From Brevibacillus migulae (GTDB lineage Bacteria; Bacillota; Bacilli; Brevibacillales; Brevibacillaceae): a DNA stretch of 64,000 bases. Below, one piece after another: positions 31,827-41,170 of the stretch (position 1 is its first letter; the number at the start of each line of letters is the position of its first letter). The stretch covers positions 124,001-188,000 of the forward strand of contig NZ_SDKD01000003.1 of assembly GCF_004521915.1 (NCBI RefSeq), written 5' to 3'. Position numbers and translations under genes: made by a program. The notes under the pieces were generated by a model. That model made no database searches. It saw nothing but the letters and a program-made list of their open reading frames with translations, and was not told the DNA's origin.

Positions 31827-32081
31827 ATGGATCAGGTAAAAGGGCGTAACTACTCACGAGAAGCAGCAGACATGACTTCCGCGAAGCAAAAGCAGAAAAA
31901 GACGGGAAAGCCATGGGTGAACGTGCTGGTACGGATGTTGTTCGTTCCTTTCCTGCTTTTTATCGCGCTGGTGATCGGTCTGATAATCGGCTATAGCGTG
32001 ATTGGCGATCAGCCCGTATCGCAGGTGTTTGATCTGGAAACGTACAAGCATATGTATGATTTGATCTTTGCTGGCACTTGA
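31827..32081 (+). CDS. EpuA-like small membrane protein (annotated in relatives as RNA polymerase subunit beta)
   Basis: An 84-residue protein with a basic Lys/Gln-rich N-terminus, one membrane helix (about residues 37-58) and a C-terminal GYSVIGDQPVSQVFDLETYKHMYDLI segment matching the EpuA family (PF11772). Database names of the type DNA-directed RNA polymerase subunit beta for this family are misleading: there is no polymerase sequence here. ATG 31827 lies 9 bases after GGAGG. Function unknown; it often follows flhP in Bacillota. Confidence 0.75.
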   Translation: MDQVKGRNYSREAADMTSAKQKQKKTGKPWVNVLVRMLFVPFLLFIALVIGLIIGYSVIGDQPVSQVFDLETYKHMYDLIFAGT

Positions 32082-32092
32082 TCGGACGATAG

Positions 32093-32128
32093 CCCCTCTT
32101 GGCAAAAGGAGGGGTCTTTTCTTTTGTG
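32093..32128 (+). terminator. Terminator of the flhO-flhP-epuA unit
   Basis: CCCCTC paired with GAGGGG around an A-rich loop (32093-32114), followed by CTTTTCTTTT. Confidence 0.8.
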
Positions 32129-32139
32129 CTTGCATAAGC

Positions 32140-32169
32140 TTGCTGTATAAACATGGAAGATAGTATAAT
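32140..32169 (+). promoter_or_regulatory. Probable sigma-A promoter of the phospholipid synthase gene
   Basis: TTGCTG (32140-32145), 18-base spacer, TATAAT (32164-32169), directly downstream of the preceding terminator. Confidence 0.65.
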
Positions 32170-32190
32170 GAAAAAAGCGGTCTTTTTTGG

Positions 32191-32264
32191 TCGATAGGAA
32201 TTGATTCCCATCGACATAAGAAAAACGAAGCTCCGCCAAAGACTTGGCGCAGTCAAGTTTTTCT
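32191..32264 (+). promoter_or_regulatory. Structured 5' leader with two hairpins
   Basis: Hairpin 1 is 32191-32214 (10-bp stem, one mismatch, TTGA loop). Hairpin 2 is 32219-32264: an 8-bp outer stem (32219-32226 with 32257-32264), a short internal pairing, then a 6-bp inner stem closing on AGAC (32234-32249). The leader before the gene is about 155 nt. No known riboswitch class is recognised. Confidence 0.5.
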
Positions 32265-32330
32265 AAGTGAGGGAGTGCCCGATTTCATGCACATGATGGT
32301 TTCTACGGCAAGTATACGGAGGGATATTCG

Positions 32331-32855
32331 ATGAATGTTCCGAATGCATTAACGGTTCTTCGCATCGCACTCATCCCTACTTACTTATACATCTTTTTTG
32401 ATCCGTTTCCGTACCATATTTCGATCGCGTATCTGATCTTGATACTGGCGGGACTGACGGATATTGTAGATGGATACATCGCGAGAAAATACAAGCTGGT
32501 CACGCCATTTGGCACCATGATGGATCCGTTGGCTGACAAGCTGATGATGATGGCTGTGATCGCGTCGCTATTCTTAACGGAGCGTATCAGCGTATGGGCG
32601 ACGATCGTATTCTTTATGCGGGATTTGGCCATGATTGTTACATCGGCCTTTTACCATATCCGCGGGAAAAAGACTGTCCCGGCCAATGCATTTGGCAAGG
32701 TGACTACGGTCATGTTTTACATCGCGTTTACCCTGGTCATGTTCCAGTTCCCATATGGAGAGCCTGTCCTCTGGATGGTGATCGCCTTTTCGATCGTCAC
32801 GAGCGCGGTCTATCTGATGAAGGTTCGACTGCTTAACAAGCTATATGTGAAGTAA
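32331..32855 (+). CDS. CDP-alcohol phosphatidyltransferase (PgsA-type)
   Basis: A 174-residue membrane enzyme with the full CDP-alcohol signature D-x2-DG-x2-AR-x8-G-x3-D-x3-D ([18 protein letters not shown] then MMDPLAD). Length and the N-terminal [11 protein letters not shown] fit phosphatidylglycerophosphate synthase, which joins CDP-diacylglycerol and glycerol-3-phosphate. A second pgsA may exist elsewhere in the genome, so the exact substrate is left open. CGGAGGGA ribosome site. Confidence 0.88.
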   Translation: MNVPNALTVLRIALIPTYLYIFFDPFPYHISIAYLILILAGLTDIVDGYIARKYKLVTPFGTMMDPLADKLMMMAVIASLFLTERISVWATIVFFMRDLAMIVTSAFYHIRGKKTVPANAFGKVTTVMFYIAFTLVMFQFPYGEPVLWMVIAFSIVTSAVYLMKVRLLNKLYVK

Positions 32856-33013
32856 AGCGAATTGTTGGGACAAGAGCACGTTCCCTGTGGGAAGTGCCCG
32901 TTTATCTGAAACCCGCTCTCCCGAGGAGAGAAGGAGTTGTCTATAGTCTAAATCCCCACCCGTTTGTTCATGCAAAGGGATGGCGTTCAATTGATGGAAA
33001 TGGAGATGAGTAT

Positions 33014-33463
33014 ATGGAAATGACGACATTATTGGATATCAATCAAATACAGGCACTGATTCCGCACCGCTATCCTTTTTTGCTGGTCGATCGCATTGTC
33101 GAAATGGAAGTGGGGAAAAAAGCGGTAGGGATTAAGAATGTCACGATCAACGAACCGTTTTTCCAAGGTCATTTTCCTGGATATCCGGTCATGCCGGGAG
33201 TGTTGATTGTCGAGGCGTTGGCTCAAGTAGGCGCAGTGGCGATTCTGAGCGTGGAGGAAAATAAAGGGAAGATCGGTCTCTTGGCCGGTCTGGACGGCTT
33301 CCGTTTCAAGGAGCAGGTCAAGCCTGGCGACACGCTTGTGCTGGAAGTGGAATTGACCCGCGTGCGTGCATCGATCGGAAAAGGCCATGGGGTTGCAAAA
33401 GTGGATGGAAAAGTAGTGGCAGAAGGCGAATTGATGTTTGCCCTTTCCGACGCAAACGCATAG
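33014..33463 (+). CDS. fabZ: 3-hydroxyacyl-[acyl-carrier-protein] dehydratase FabZ
   Basis: A 149-residue hot-dog dehydratase of fatty acid elongation. Catalytic H53 ([11 protein letters not shown]) and E67 (VLIVEALAQ) are present. The start is ATG 33014 by family length and a GGAG site 8 bases before it; the 40 codons open upstream are outside the family and have no ribosome site at their own start. ATG 33020 is an alternative. Confidence 0.94.
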   Translation: MEMTTLLDINQIQALIPHRYPFLLVDRIVEMEVGKKAVGIKNVTINEPFFQGHFPGYPVMPGVLIVEALAQVGAVAILSVEENKGKIGLLAGLDGFRFKEQVKPGDTLVLEVELTRVRASIGKGHGVAKVDGKVVAEGELMFALSDANA

Positions 33464-33559
33464 AATCCGGGTTCACCCATCGGCAGGATTGGCACGAACA
33501 CAGTTCCAACCAGGTCATCCGTTTTGATGAAGACAAGTTTTGCTAATCCAAGAACAGCT

Positions 33560-33598
33560 AGGCACATGCATGATTTTTCTTGTATGTGCCTTTCTTTT
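33560..33598 (+). terminator. Terminator after fabZ
   Basis: An 11-bp stem (33560-33570 with 33581-33591, one G-U pair) followed by TTCTTTTC. It overlaps the -35 element of the next promoter. Confidence 0.75.
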
Positions 33599-33608
33599 CG
33601 GGTAGAAT
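33580..33608 (+). promoter_or_regulatory. Possible promoter of tagA
   Basis: TTGTAT (33580-33585), 17-base spacer, TAGAAT (33603-33608), overlapping the right arm of the fabZ terminator. Confidence 0.5.
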
Positions 33609-33670
33609 GGCTAATGATGCAACCTTTGCGGCCTGCATGACGTCTATGGAATAAATGAAGGTGAACGAAA

Positions 33671-34402
33671 GTGAATAACAGCGTCGCGCCGATTTTGGGA
33701 GTCAGGTTTTCTACCCGCAGCTTTCAAGAGACGGTAGCCGATCTAGTCAAACGGATTGAATCTGGTCAAATGACACATGTCGTTACAGCAAATCCGGAAA
33801 TTGTCATGATTGCAAGAGAGCAAGAAAAGCTTCGAACGATATTGGAACGAGCCTACGTCGTACCGGATGGCATCGGCATTGTCTATGCGGCAAAATGGCT
33901 GCACCAGCCGATCCATGAGCGAATTACCGGGATCGAATTATTGGAAGCCTTGATGGAACAGGCAAACGAACGCAAGTGGAAAGTATATATGTTAGGTGCC
34001 TCGCCGGAGTCCAACCGCTCGGCTAGTGAGCGGCTGGCAGAGCGCTACCCGCAAGCGCAGATTGTAGGTGCACGCGACGGATATTTCCGTGCAGAAGATG
34101 AGCCTGAAATTGTCCGTGAGATCACCTCGCTGCAGCCGGATCTGTTGTTTGTCGCGATGGGCGCGCCGAGACAGGAAGAGTGGATTTCCAAGTACCGTGA
34201 TCAGCTGCAGGTGCCGCTGGTGATGGGAGTGGGAGGCAGCTTCGATGTGATCGGCGGGCGGGTCAAGCGAGCGCCCGTGTTTTGGCAAAAGCTTCATCTG
34301 GAATGGTTTTACCGCCTGCTCAAGCAGCCTTCGAGATGGAGGAGACAGCTGGCGATTCCGCTATTTGTCCTGACTGTATGGCGTGAAAAATTGAAAATAT
34401 AA
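33671..34402 (+). CDS. tagA: WecG/TagA/CpsF family N-acetylmannosaminyltransferase
   Basis: A 243-residue glycosyltransferase adding N-acetylmannosamine to undecaprenyl-PP-GlcNAc, the second step of the linkage unit of wall teichoic acids or similar polymers. Family marks: HVVTANPEIVMIA, VPDGIGIVYAAKWL with the catalytic aspartate, and FVAMGAPRQEEW. It precedes tagO, so the two first steps of wall-polymer synthesis are adjacent. GTG start with a GAAGGTGAA ribosome site. Confidence 0.92.
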   Translation: MNNSVAPILGVRFSTRSFQETVADLVKRIESGQMTHVVTANPEIVMIAREQEKLRTILERAYVVPDGIGIVYAAKWLHQPIHERITGIELLEALMEQANERKWKVYMLGASPESNRSASERLAERYPQAQIVGARDGYFRAEDEPEIVREITSLQPDLLFVAMGAPRQEEWISKYRDQLQVPLVMGVGGSFDVIGGRVKRAPVFWQKLHLEWFYRLLKQPSRWRRQLAIPLFVLTVWREKLKI

Positions 34403-34439
34403 TTGTGTATGGTTTGTATAGAGGAGAGGGGAACTCTAC

Positions 34440-35534
34440 ATGTCCAATCTGGTATTTGGACTTTTGACATCGTTGATACTCGCATTCATCGCAACACCCT
34501 ACGTGAAAAAGCTGGCCATCAAGATCGGTGCGGTGGATGCACCTGACCAGCGTAAAGTACACACGCGCATCATGCCGAGATTAGGCGGACTCGCCATTTA
34601 CATCGGCTTTGTCATTTCGTTTTTCCTGTTTGTCCCGTTCACCAGCAAGAAGGAACTGCTGGGGATCCTGATCGGCGGCACCATCGTCATGATCACGGGC
34701 ATGCTGGATGACAAGCTGCAGCTCTCGCCAAAATGGAAGCTGCTTGGCCAGCTGCTGGCGACGGCTGTCGTTGTAGTGCCATTTGGCTTGAAAATCGGTG
34801 TAGTGAAACTGCCGTATGACGGATTTATTGATTTTTCGACAGGCTGGCTGTTCTGGCTGGCGATTCCGATCACGATGATCTGGATCGTGGGCGTTACGAA
34901 TGCCATCAACCTGATCGATGGCTTGGATGGATTGTCCGCAGGTGTGTCGGCGATTGCGACCGCTACCATGGCGGTTGTCGCAATCATGAAGCAGGACTGG
35001 GTGGTTGCCACTTACTGCTTCGTGCTGCTCGGCGCGATCCTGGGCTTCCTGTATTTTAACTTCCACCCGGCCCGCATTTTTATGGGGGATACCGGCTCGC
35101 TGTTCCTTGGATTCAACCTGGCAGCGCTGTCGATTATGGGCTTTAAAGAAGCGGTTTTCGTGTCGTTTATTATTCCCATCGTCGTGCTGGGCGTTCCGCT
35201 CTGGGATACTTTCTTCGCGATTATCCGCCGGATTGTCAACAAGAAGCCGATCTCCAGCCCGGATAAAGGCCACCTGCACCACTGCCTGCTCAACATGGGC
35301 TTGTCCCACCGCATGTCGGTGATCACGATTTATTTGATCAGCATCTTCTTCGGGACGATGGCGATCGTGCTGTCGCAAACCTCGGGTCTGTGGACGACCA
35401 TTATCCTGATCGCGCTGATGCTGTTCGTGATTCATATGGCGAGCGAAGCGGTTGGCTTGGTAAGCCGCAGACACCGGCCGTTGATTAATGCGTATCGCAG
35501 GTTGAAAGTGATGGCGCAGCGGCGGAGTCATTGA
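34440..35534 (+). CDS. tagO: Undecaprenyl-phosphate N-acetylglucosaminyl 1-phosphate transferase
   Basis: A 364-residue polytopic enzyme that starts wall-polymer synthesis by moving GlcNAc-1-P to undecaprenyl phosphate. Diagnostic Asp-rich motifs: GMLDDKLQLSPKWK, TNAINLIDGLDGL, FMGDTGSLFLG, and the cytoplasmic GHLHHCL histidine motif. It could also prime other lipid-linked glycans, including the cluster at the end of this window. Confidence 0.94.
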   Translation: MSNLVFGLLTSLILAFIATPYVKKLAIKIGAVDAPDQRKVHTRIMPRLGGLAIYIGFVISFFLFVPFTSKKELLGILIGGTIVMITGMLDDKLQLSPKWKLLGQLLATAVVVVPFGLKIGVVKLPYDGFIDFSTGWLFWLAIPITMIWIVGVTNAINLIDGLDGLSAGVSAIATATMAVVAIMKQDWVVATYCFVLLGAILGFLYFNFHPARIFMGDTGSLFLGFNLAALSIMGFKEAVFVSFIIPIVVLGVPLWDTFFAIIRRIVNKKPISSPDKGHLHHCLLNMGLSHRMSVITIYLISIFFGTMAIVLSQTSGLWTTIILIALMLFVIHMASEAVGLVSRRHRPLINAYRRLKVMAQRRSH

Positions 35535-35553
35535 GGTTATGAATGGAATATGA

Positions 35554-35581
35554 AAGAGCCTGTTTCCAGGCTCTTTTTTGT
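35554..35581 (+). terminator. Terminator after tagO
   Basis: A perfect 9-bp stem (AAGAGCCTG/CAGGCTCTT) with a TTTC loop followed by six T residues. Confidence 0.9.
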
Positions 35582-35709
35582 TTTGGGACTTTCTACATAA
35601 TTCATTAAGGAAATTCCAGATACCCCTTAAGAATTGCTCGAATCTTGCCGATATATGAAGGACAAAGGAATAGCTAATAACGAAATTTTCAGGAGAGGTG
35701 AAAAAACAC

Positions 35710-38700
35710 GTGCTAAAATCAAAAAAACAAGCAAGGCGTCTCCTTGCGGCATGGCTGACCATGATGCTACTAGTCACCGGTCTCCTTCCGATAGGGATAG
35801 TGTCTGCGGCTGGTACTTGGAGTGTAACAAATCCATCAAACTTAGTAGTCAACAATACCGGCACATCATCAGAAGTTAACGCTTTTGGTTCATCCGCCAA
35901 TCCGGTTGAGACAAATGTCGCAGTGATCGGCAAGGTGGGGACAAATCCTGGAATTACACTGACGAACACTTCCAGTTCATACAATAACGTAGGAATTGAC
36001 GTTGTTGTAAATGGGTCGAGCATTACCAATACAAACAAATTTTCTTCGGCTGGCATCGTTGAATTACCCAATATTCCGCTCAATGCGGATGGAACTGTTA
36101 CAAAGGTGACTGTAAATCCAACCGGTTACCCCAGTGATAAAGTGGAGCTGTACTATAAATTTGTGCCAAGCTCCACAGGGGCGCTGACTTTTTCCACTGC
36201 CCCTAATCAAACAGCTACACTAACAGGTGATTCTCCTTCAGTTCCTATCTCGGCAACAAGTAGAACATTATCTGGATTGAAAATTAAATACAACAAGGCC
36301 ACCGATCTGGTACCTTCTATTCAGGTTCGTGTGAATGGCTCGGTAGTTCAAACAATTAGTGGTACAAACGCGAAAACGGATAATACTGAAATGACATTAT
36401 CCAATATTGACTTGGCAGCCGGATTGAACTCGATTCAGGTTTACGCACCGAATACGGGTGAAACAGATGTCATCTATTATCAATACTCAACAAACGATAG
36501 TCCAATTACCATTACTGGTTTTTCTGGACAAGGTACAACACCATATACACCGGTATTGTATGGAGAATCGAAAATTACGATCTCGGGTACTTTTGGTGGG
36601 GGAGTTGTAGGAAGCAATCTTCGCCTGAAGTTGATCACCAATAATGGTCAAACAGTTCAAGATTTGAGCAACACCGCACCTAGCGTAAATGGATCGAACT
36701 TTACGTTTACGGATGTTTCTCTACAACCGGGATTAAATCAGATTGCTTTTTATGAACGGGTAGGAAATGTTACTAAGGAACATATTCAATTTTATGTTCA
36801 ATACAACAACACGCCATTGCTGAGCGACTTGGCGATTGATGATACTAAGCTGGTTGATTCAAGCTCCGAAGTCACTTATGTAACGGTTCCTTCAGCTAAT
36901 CGTTTAACTCTGAATTTGAACGGTATGGCGAAAAATGCAGATTTAGTTGAAATTGAAAATATAACAATTAATGAAACGGTTAGTGCTGAAGTGTCCAGAA
37001 CAGGTGCTTTTTCCGCCAATGTGCCAACTCAATTGGGGGAAAATACTTTGGCTTTCCGTGCTTTCAATAGCAATAAAGAAGTGGGTACAATCGTCCGCAA
37101 AGTGCTCGTCGCAACAAACTCGTCCGATAGTGCAAATCAGTTTTATCAAGCAAAGATTGCAAAATCTGGAGCAACAACAGGGACTAGCCTTGTACCGAAT
37201 AGCACTATTACCTATGCGGCTCCAGCAACTTTAGATATGAATACGGATGCAGCTGTTGTTTCAGGTAAGGCGCTGATTCGCTTTGTGGATATTACGGATA
37301 CTCAAGTATTTGATCAATTCCGGATGACTTTTACAGAAGTCGGAAATACGTCTAACACTTGGTCTATCTACTCGAAGGGGACCACTCCTGGTATCACATA
37401 TACAGGCCCTACAAAGCCACAAGCAAACTTTACCGAATATGATTTAAAAGGGACCATTGATGCTGGAAAACTGAAGCATGGAAGCACCTATAAGGTCGCA
37501 TTAAGTTATCAATACTTGACAAAGGCGTCCAATAATACGTTAACTTCTCCTTCAGGCTATATCGATATCAACAATTATGTTTATGAATTTAAGTATGAAG
37601 ACAGCACAAAACCGCGTTTTGTATCTGTTATTAATAATGTAACCAAATTACCTCTTTCAACGGGGACCAACACAGTTGTAACTTCGCCGCTTGAACTACA
37701 ATTCACCGTTGAAAACTTTATGTTGAACGCAAATAATATTTCGGCTTCCTTTAACAGCAGTACTTTGACCAAAGGAACCGATTACGTACTGAGTGATTTT
37801 GATACAGGTAACAAAACTTTTAAGCTTCAACTAAATAAGTTACCTGCTGGTGTAGGTACGCTGACAGTTACGTATGACAGTGATACGACAGATCCAGCGA
37901 ATCCTACAGTTTCAGTAAGTTATACCCTTAACATTCAAATTACTCCGTATGTTCAACTTACCTATGTTGATACAACCGGACAAGTAAAAACGTTTGAAGA
38001 TGGATACCTAATCCAAAATGACAATGATATTCGTAACTTGGATGGTAAGGTATACAACTATGTATTGACCACTTCAAATCTTGAAGCGAGTTTGAATGGT
38101 AATAAGATTAACCTTGCAGTAGGTGACATTGATACCTCCAAAGGTACTTTTACGATTGATAAGTCGAAGTTACCATACAAAAAAGGTAACAACGTATTGA
38201 AAATCAAGTTGACTGACGAACCACAAGTTACCTTTACCTACAACGTTTCCTACAATACATCTAAGACCCCTTCTGTCACCGACATCAAGCTCGAAGTCAG
38301 ACAGAATGACAAGGATGTTGAAGTAACGAAAAAGGCGTCAGATACTGCGTATAAGACAGAATCATTCTATCTGAGTGAATTCTCCTTTAACGTAGAAGAC
38401 GCAACACGCGTTTATATTGAAAAGAACGGTGAACGTATCAGCGATCATCGCTACGACAGCGGTGACTGGGAGATAGAGACTAGTCATCAGGATTACCAGA
38501 CCGCTTACCAAGAAGCAGTGATCGATGAGGATTTGGAAACGTTCTTTGAAGATAACAACTTCGAAGGTAAGTCGAAAACATTATTCGAATCCAAAATGAC
38601 CAGCTCCCAATACGGGAATTTGGTTGAGAAGATTCAAGACAATGTGACCGATGCTAAAGACCAAGAAGATCTTCTCGAATTATTCCCAATGACATTGCGC

Positions 38701-40332
38701 AAAGGTGGAAGAACAACTTACACAATCGTAGCCGAGGATGACAACGGTACTATCGTCCGTTACGATGTGTTGATCGACCAATCCAGCAACAGTTGGACTG
38801 TTCTTTCTCCGGTTAAGGAAAAAGAATCCGATCCTTATATCATTGTAAATAGCAACAGCGTTCCAATTAAAATTTTCGCGGAAAATGCAACAGCAGTGTT
38901 GTTTGGAAAAACGGAAGCAACAGTAACGAATACGGACTCGACGAAGCGTGACTTCTATTATGATAGTAAGCTTGGTAAAACAGTACCGGAAACGTATTAT
39001 GTTTTTACGGCAAACGTGGCTCTCAAAAAAGGCTTAAACACAATCAAGTATACCGTTCAAGTGGGTGAAGCCACTTATAATGATGAGATCAAAATTTATA
39101 ATGCGAACTCATCTGTAAACGGTGCCGAATACCGAGATACATTGGGTAAGAAATTGTCCTTCAGCGCATTTGAGAAGGCGTTGGAATTGAAGTTCCCAAC
39201 AGGAACTGTCTTGCTCGCTCCGACTGATGAGCAGGCGACTGACGAAATTAGAAATCCAGGCGCAGACATTTTTGTAGATGTGCCGATCTACTTCGGTATC
39301 GCTGATCGTACGACTGGTGCTGTAACGATTGACGACGATGACCTCGAGAATCGTCTAACACTAGAATCGAATTTTAACTATGCGAGTCCACTGTACTACA
39401 TCGACGCTGGGGATATTAACGCGCCATATGGCCGAGATCCATATGCGGAAGAAGGCGATGATGTAGAAACCTTCGAGAATCGTTGGGAAGACAATCTCGT
39501 ACCAAGCAAGGCTGGTACACTTTCGATTAAATACGATACCTCGATTGTAAATGCAGCAAACAACATCTTGACCGTTTACTACCACGATGGTGATGAATGG
39601 CATAACCTTGGCGGTGTAGTGAACACCAGTAAAAAGGTTGTAACGGTTCCTTTCGAAGGCTTTGGTTTCTACATGGTAATGAAAACCCGTGAATCCTACG
39701 ATGACGTGGTTAGCCATGACTATGCACGTGAAGACATGGAAACCTTGTATGCGAAAGGTATCATGCCAGCATACAGCGGAAGTACCTTTGGTGCTAACCG
39801 GGATATGACTCGCGGTGAATTTGCGACTATGCTTGTAAAAGCATTGGATCTTCCAATCAACGCTGGCCCATATCGTGACAGCAACCAACGTGATCCGTTA
39901 GAGCCTACTTTCTCTGATGTACGTCCATCCCGCGATACATGGGATTATCAGTACAAGTATATTGAAACAGCTGCACGTGCAGGAATTATTCGCGGTGCCG
40001 AACCAGGATACTTCAGACCGGATAATTCATTGACTCGTGAAGAAGCAGCTGTGATGATCGCCCGTGCACTCAATCTCAAGACAACGGGTTCCGTAGATGC
40101 TGCGAAAGCAAATCTGCTGAAACTGTTTACTGACGGGAAGGACGTTAACTACTATGCAGTAACTTCAGTACTGGCTGTAACCAAAGCGAAACTGATGAAT
40201 GGTGAACCAAACGATGCCTCTGCAAAGAAACCAACCTACCGTTTCTTGCCTGGAAACAACTTGACGCGTGCAGAAATGGCAGTAATCACTGTTCGCGTTA
40301 TGGTTCAACTGAAAAAACTTCCGAAACAATAA
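35710..40332 (+). CDS. Large SLH-domain surface protein
   Basis: A 1540-residue secreted protein. A basic N-terminus and hydrophobic core (about residues 5-32, ending IVSAAG) make a signal peptide. The body is Thr/Ser/Asn-rich and reads as successive beta-sandwich domains; a charged helical insert lies at about residues 920-995. The C-terminus (about 1330-1535) has three SLH domains with motifs TRGE, TREE and TRAE. GTG 35710 is chosen over GTG 35698 because AGGAGAGGTG overlaps the latter. No catalytic motif is recognised. It may be a minor S-layer-associated protein or adhesin; function unknown. Base composition is more AT-rich than the preceding genes. Confidence 0.85.
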   Translation: MLKSKKQARRLLAAWLTMMLLVTGLLPIGIVSAAGTWSVTNPSNLVVNNTGTSSEVNAFGSSANPVETNVAVIGKVGTNPGITLTNTSSSYNNVGIDVVVNGSSITNTNKFSSAGIVELPNIPLNADGTVTKVTVNPTGYPSDKVELYYKFVPSSTGALTFSTAPNQTATLTGDSPSVPISATSRTLSGLKIKYNKATDLVPSIQVRVNGSVVQTISGTNAKTDNTEMTLSNIDLAAGLNSIQVYAPNTGETDVIYYQYSTNDSPITITGFSGQGTTPYTPVLYGESKITISGTFGGGVVGSNLRLKLITNNGQTVQDLSNTAPSVNGSNFTFTDVSLQPGLNQIAFYERVGNVTKEHIQFYVQYNNTPLLSDLAIDDTKLVDSSSEVTYVTVPSANRLTLNLNGMAKNADLVEIENITINETVSAEVSRTGAFSANVPTQLGENTLAFRAFNSNKEVGTIVRKVLVATNSSDSANQFYQAKIAKSGATTGTSLVPNSTITYAAPATLDMNTDAAVVSGKALIRFVDITDTQVFDQFRMTFTEVGNTSNTWSIYSKGTTPGITYTGPTKPQANFTEYDLKGTIDAGKLKHGSTYKVALSYQYLTKASNNTLTSPSGYIDINNYVYEFKYEDSTKPRFVSVINNVTKLPLSTGTNTVVTSPLELQFTVENFMLNANNISASFNSSTLTKGTDYVLSDFDTGNKTFKLQLNKLPAGVGTLTVTYDSDTTDPANPTVSVSYTLNIQITPYVQLTYVDTTGQVKTFEDGYLIQNDNDIRNLDGKVYNYVLTTSNLEASLNGNKINLAVGDIDTSKGTFTIDKSKLPYKKGNNVLKIKLTDEPQVTFTYNVSYNTSKTPSVTDIKLEVRQNDKDVEVTKKASDTAYKTESFYLSEFSFNVEDATRVYIEKNGERISDHRYDSGDWEIETSHQDYQTAYQEAVIDEDLETFFEDNNFEGKSKTLFESKMTSSQYGNLVEKIQDNVTDAKDQEDLLELFPMTLRKGGRTTYTIVAEDDNGTIVRYDVLIDQSSNSWTVLSPVKEKESDPYIIVNSNSVPIKIFAENATAVLFGKTEATVTNTDSTKRDFYYDSKLGKTVPETYYVFTANVALKKGLNTIKYTVQVGEATYNDEIKIYNANSSVNGAEYRDTLGKKLSFSAFEKALELKFPTGTVLLAPTDEQATDEIRNPGADIFVDVPIYFGIADRTTGAVTIDDDDLENRLTLESNFNYASPLYYIDAGDINAPYGRDPYAEEGDDVETFENRWEDNLVPSKAGTLSIKYDTSIVNAANNILTVYYHDGDEWHNLGGVVNTSKKVVTVPFEGFGFYMVMKTRESYDDVVSHDYAREDMETLYAKGIMPAYSGSTFGANRDMTRGEFATMLVKALDLPINAGPYRDSNQRDPLEPTFSDVRPSRDTWDYQYKYIETAARAGIIRGAEPGYFRPDNSLTREEAAVMIARALNLKTTGSVDAAKANLLKLFTDGKDVNYYAVTSVLAVTKAKLMNGEPNDASAKKPTYRFLPGNNLTRAEMAVITVRVMVQLKKLPKQ

Positions 40333-40343
40333 GCCTTATAATG

Positions 40344-40385
40344 AAAGAAGCTGAAGAGATTCAATCCTCTTCAGCTTCTTTTTCT
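40344..40385. terminator. Bidirectional terminator between convergent genes
   Basis: A perfect 15-bp stem (40344-40358 with 40367-40381) followed by T-rich sequence on the plus strand. The right arm lies inside the 3' end of the minus-strand coiled-coil gene, and the complement gives an A/T-flanked hairpin for that gene as well. Confidence 0.85.
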
Positions 40386-40945
40386 TTATGAGCATGTAGC
40401 TGTTCCACACGTTCCCGCAGAAGAAACAACTCCTTTTCATTATCCCAGACCTTCTTGTCTAAAAACGAAGTGTGGCATCGATTACTATCTGAGATGGCCT
40501 TCAGCTCACTCAAATCGACTTCAATCCGTTCAAGTCGTCTGTGAACTTCCTGGAGGCCTGCATGGTTATCAGCAGCCATCGTGATCAACCTGGCACCCAT
40601 TTCTTCTATACTATTTAATCTTCGCCCTTGGTTACTCCATTGCTTTTCCGTCTGTTCGAAGCGAGCGTCGATTTGCTCGAATCTAGAATCCATCTGTTCG
40701 AAGCGAACATCGATCTGCTCGAATCTAGACTCCATCTGTTCGAAGCGAGCATCGATCTGCTTGAACCTAAACTCCATCTGTTCGAAACGAGCGTCGATCT
40801 GCTCGAATCTAGACTCGATCTGAACAAATCGAGCCTCAATCCGCTGAAACCGCATTTCAATCCGCTCAAACTGCCTGTCATGTTCGTCCAGCTTCAATAC
40901 AACCTTCTCAAGCAACCCATACACATCAGTAAGCGTCTTATCCAC
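40361..40945 (-). CDS. Heptad-repeat coiled-coil protein
   Basis: A 194-residue protein whose residues about 25-100 repeat a seven-residue unit of the type RFEQIDA/RFEQMES about eleven times, giving an uninterrupted parallel coiled coil. A second helical region follows, with no signal peptide or membrane helix. Start GTG at 40945 with AAAGGGG before it on the minus strand. It shows the same pattern as many short bacterial coiled-coil proteins of unknown role. The long plus-strand frame over the repeat is a shadow. Confidence 0.8.
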   Translation of the reverse strand: MDKTLTDVYGLLEKVVLKLDEHDRQFERIEMRFQRIEARFVQIESRFEQIDARFEQMEFRFKQIDARFEQMESRFEQIDVRFEQMDSRFEQIDARFEQTEKQWSNQGRRLNSIEEMGARLITMAADNHAGLQEVHRRLERIEVDLSELKAISDSNRCHTSFLDKKVWDNEKELFLLRERVEQLHAHKEKEAEED

Positions 40946-41112
40946 GAAATGGCCCCTTTCACTTTAGGATTCTGACTGCTCCCTTCATCGTAAAAGAAGA
41001 CAATAGTCACAACAAGTTAAGTTTTTGATATGGCCAGGTCGCGTTTTCAGAAGAATAAACCATATGAAAATGAAGCTGTCGTCATAAATGATTACTTCTT
41101 TATATAGAAGAA

Positions 41113-41141
41113 AGCCAAAAAGGGCTAAATTCCTTTAGCCC
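41113..41141 (-). terminator. Terminator of the yigZ-type gene
   Basis: Read on the minus strand, an 8-bp stem (GGGCTAAA/TTTAGCCC) with a GGAA loop is followed by five T residues, 30 bases after the stop. Confidence 0.85.
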
Positions 41142-41170
41142 AACCAAACAGTAAAGATTCAACTCATCCA

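Noticed and set aside
32191..32264. T-box or other known riboswitch
   Set aside because: No T-box sequence or other recognisable conserved core could be found in the leader.
40581..40823. Plus-strand ORF rich in Ile/Cys/Ser/Asn over the coiled-coil gene
   Set aside because: Mirror of the 21-bp heptad repeat on the other strand, no ribosome site.
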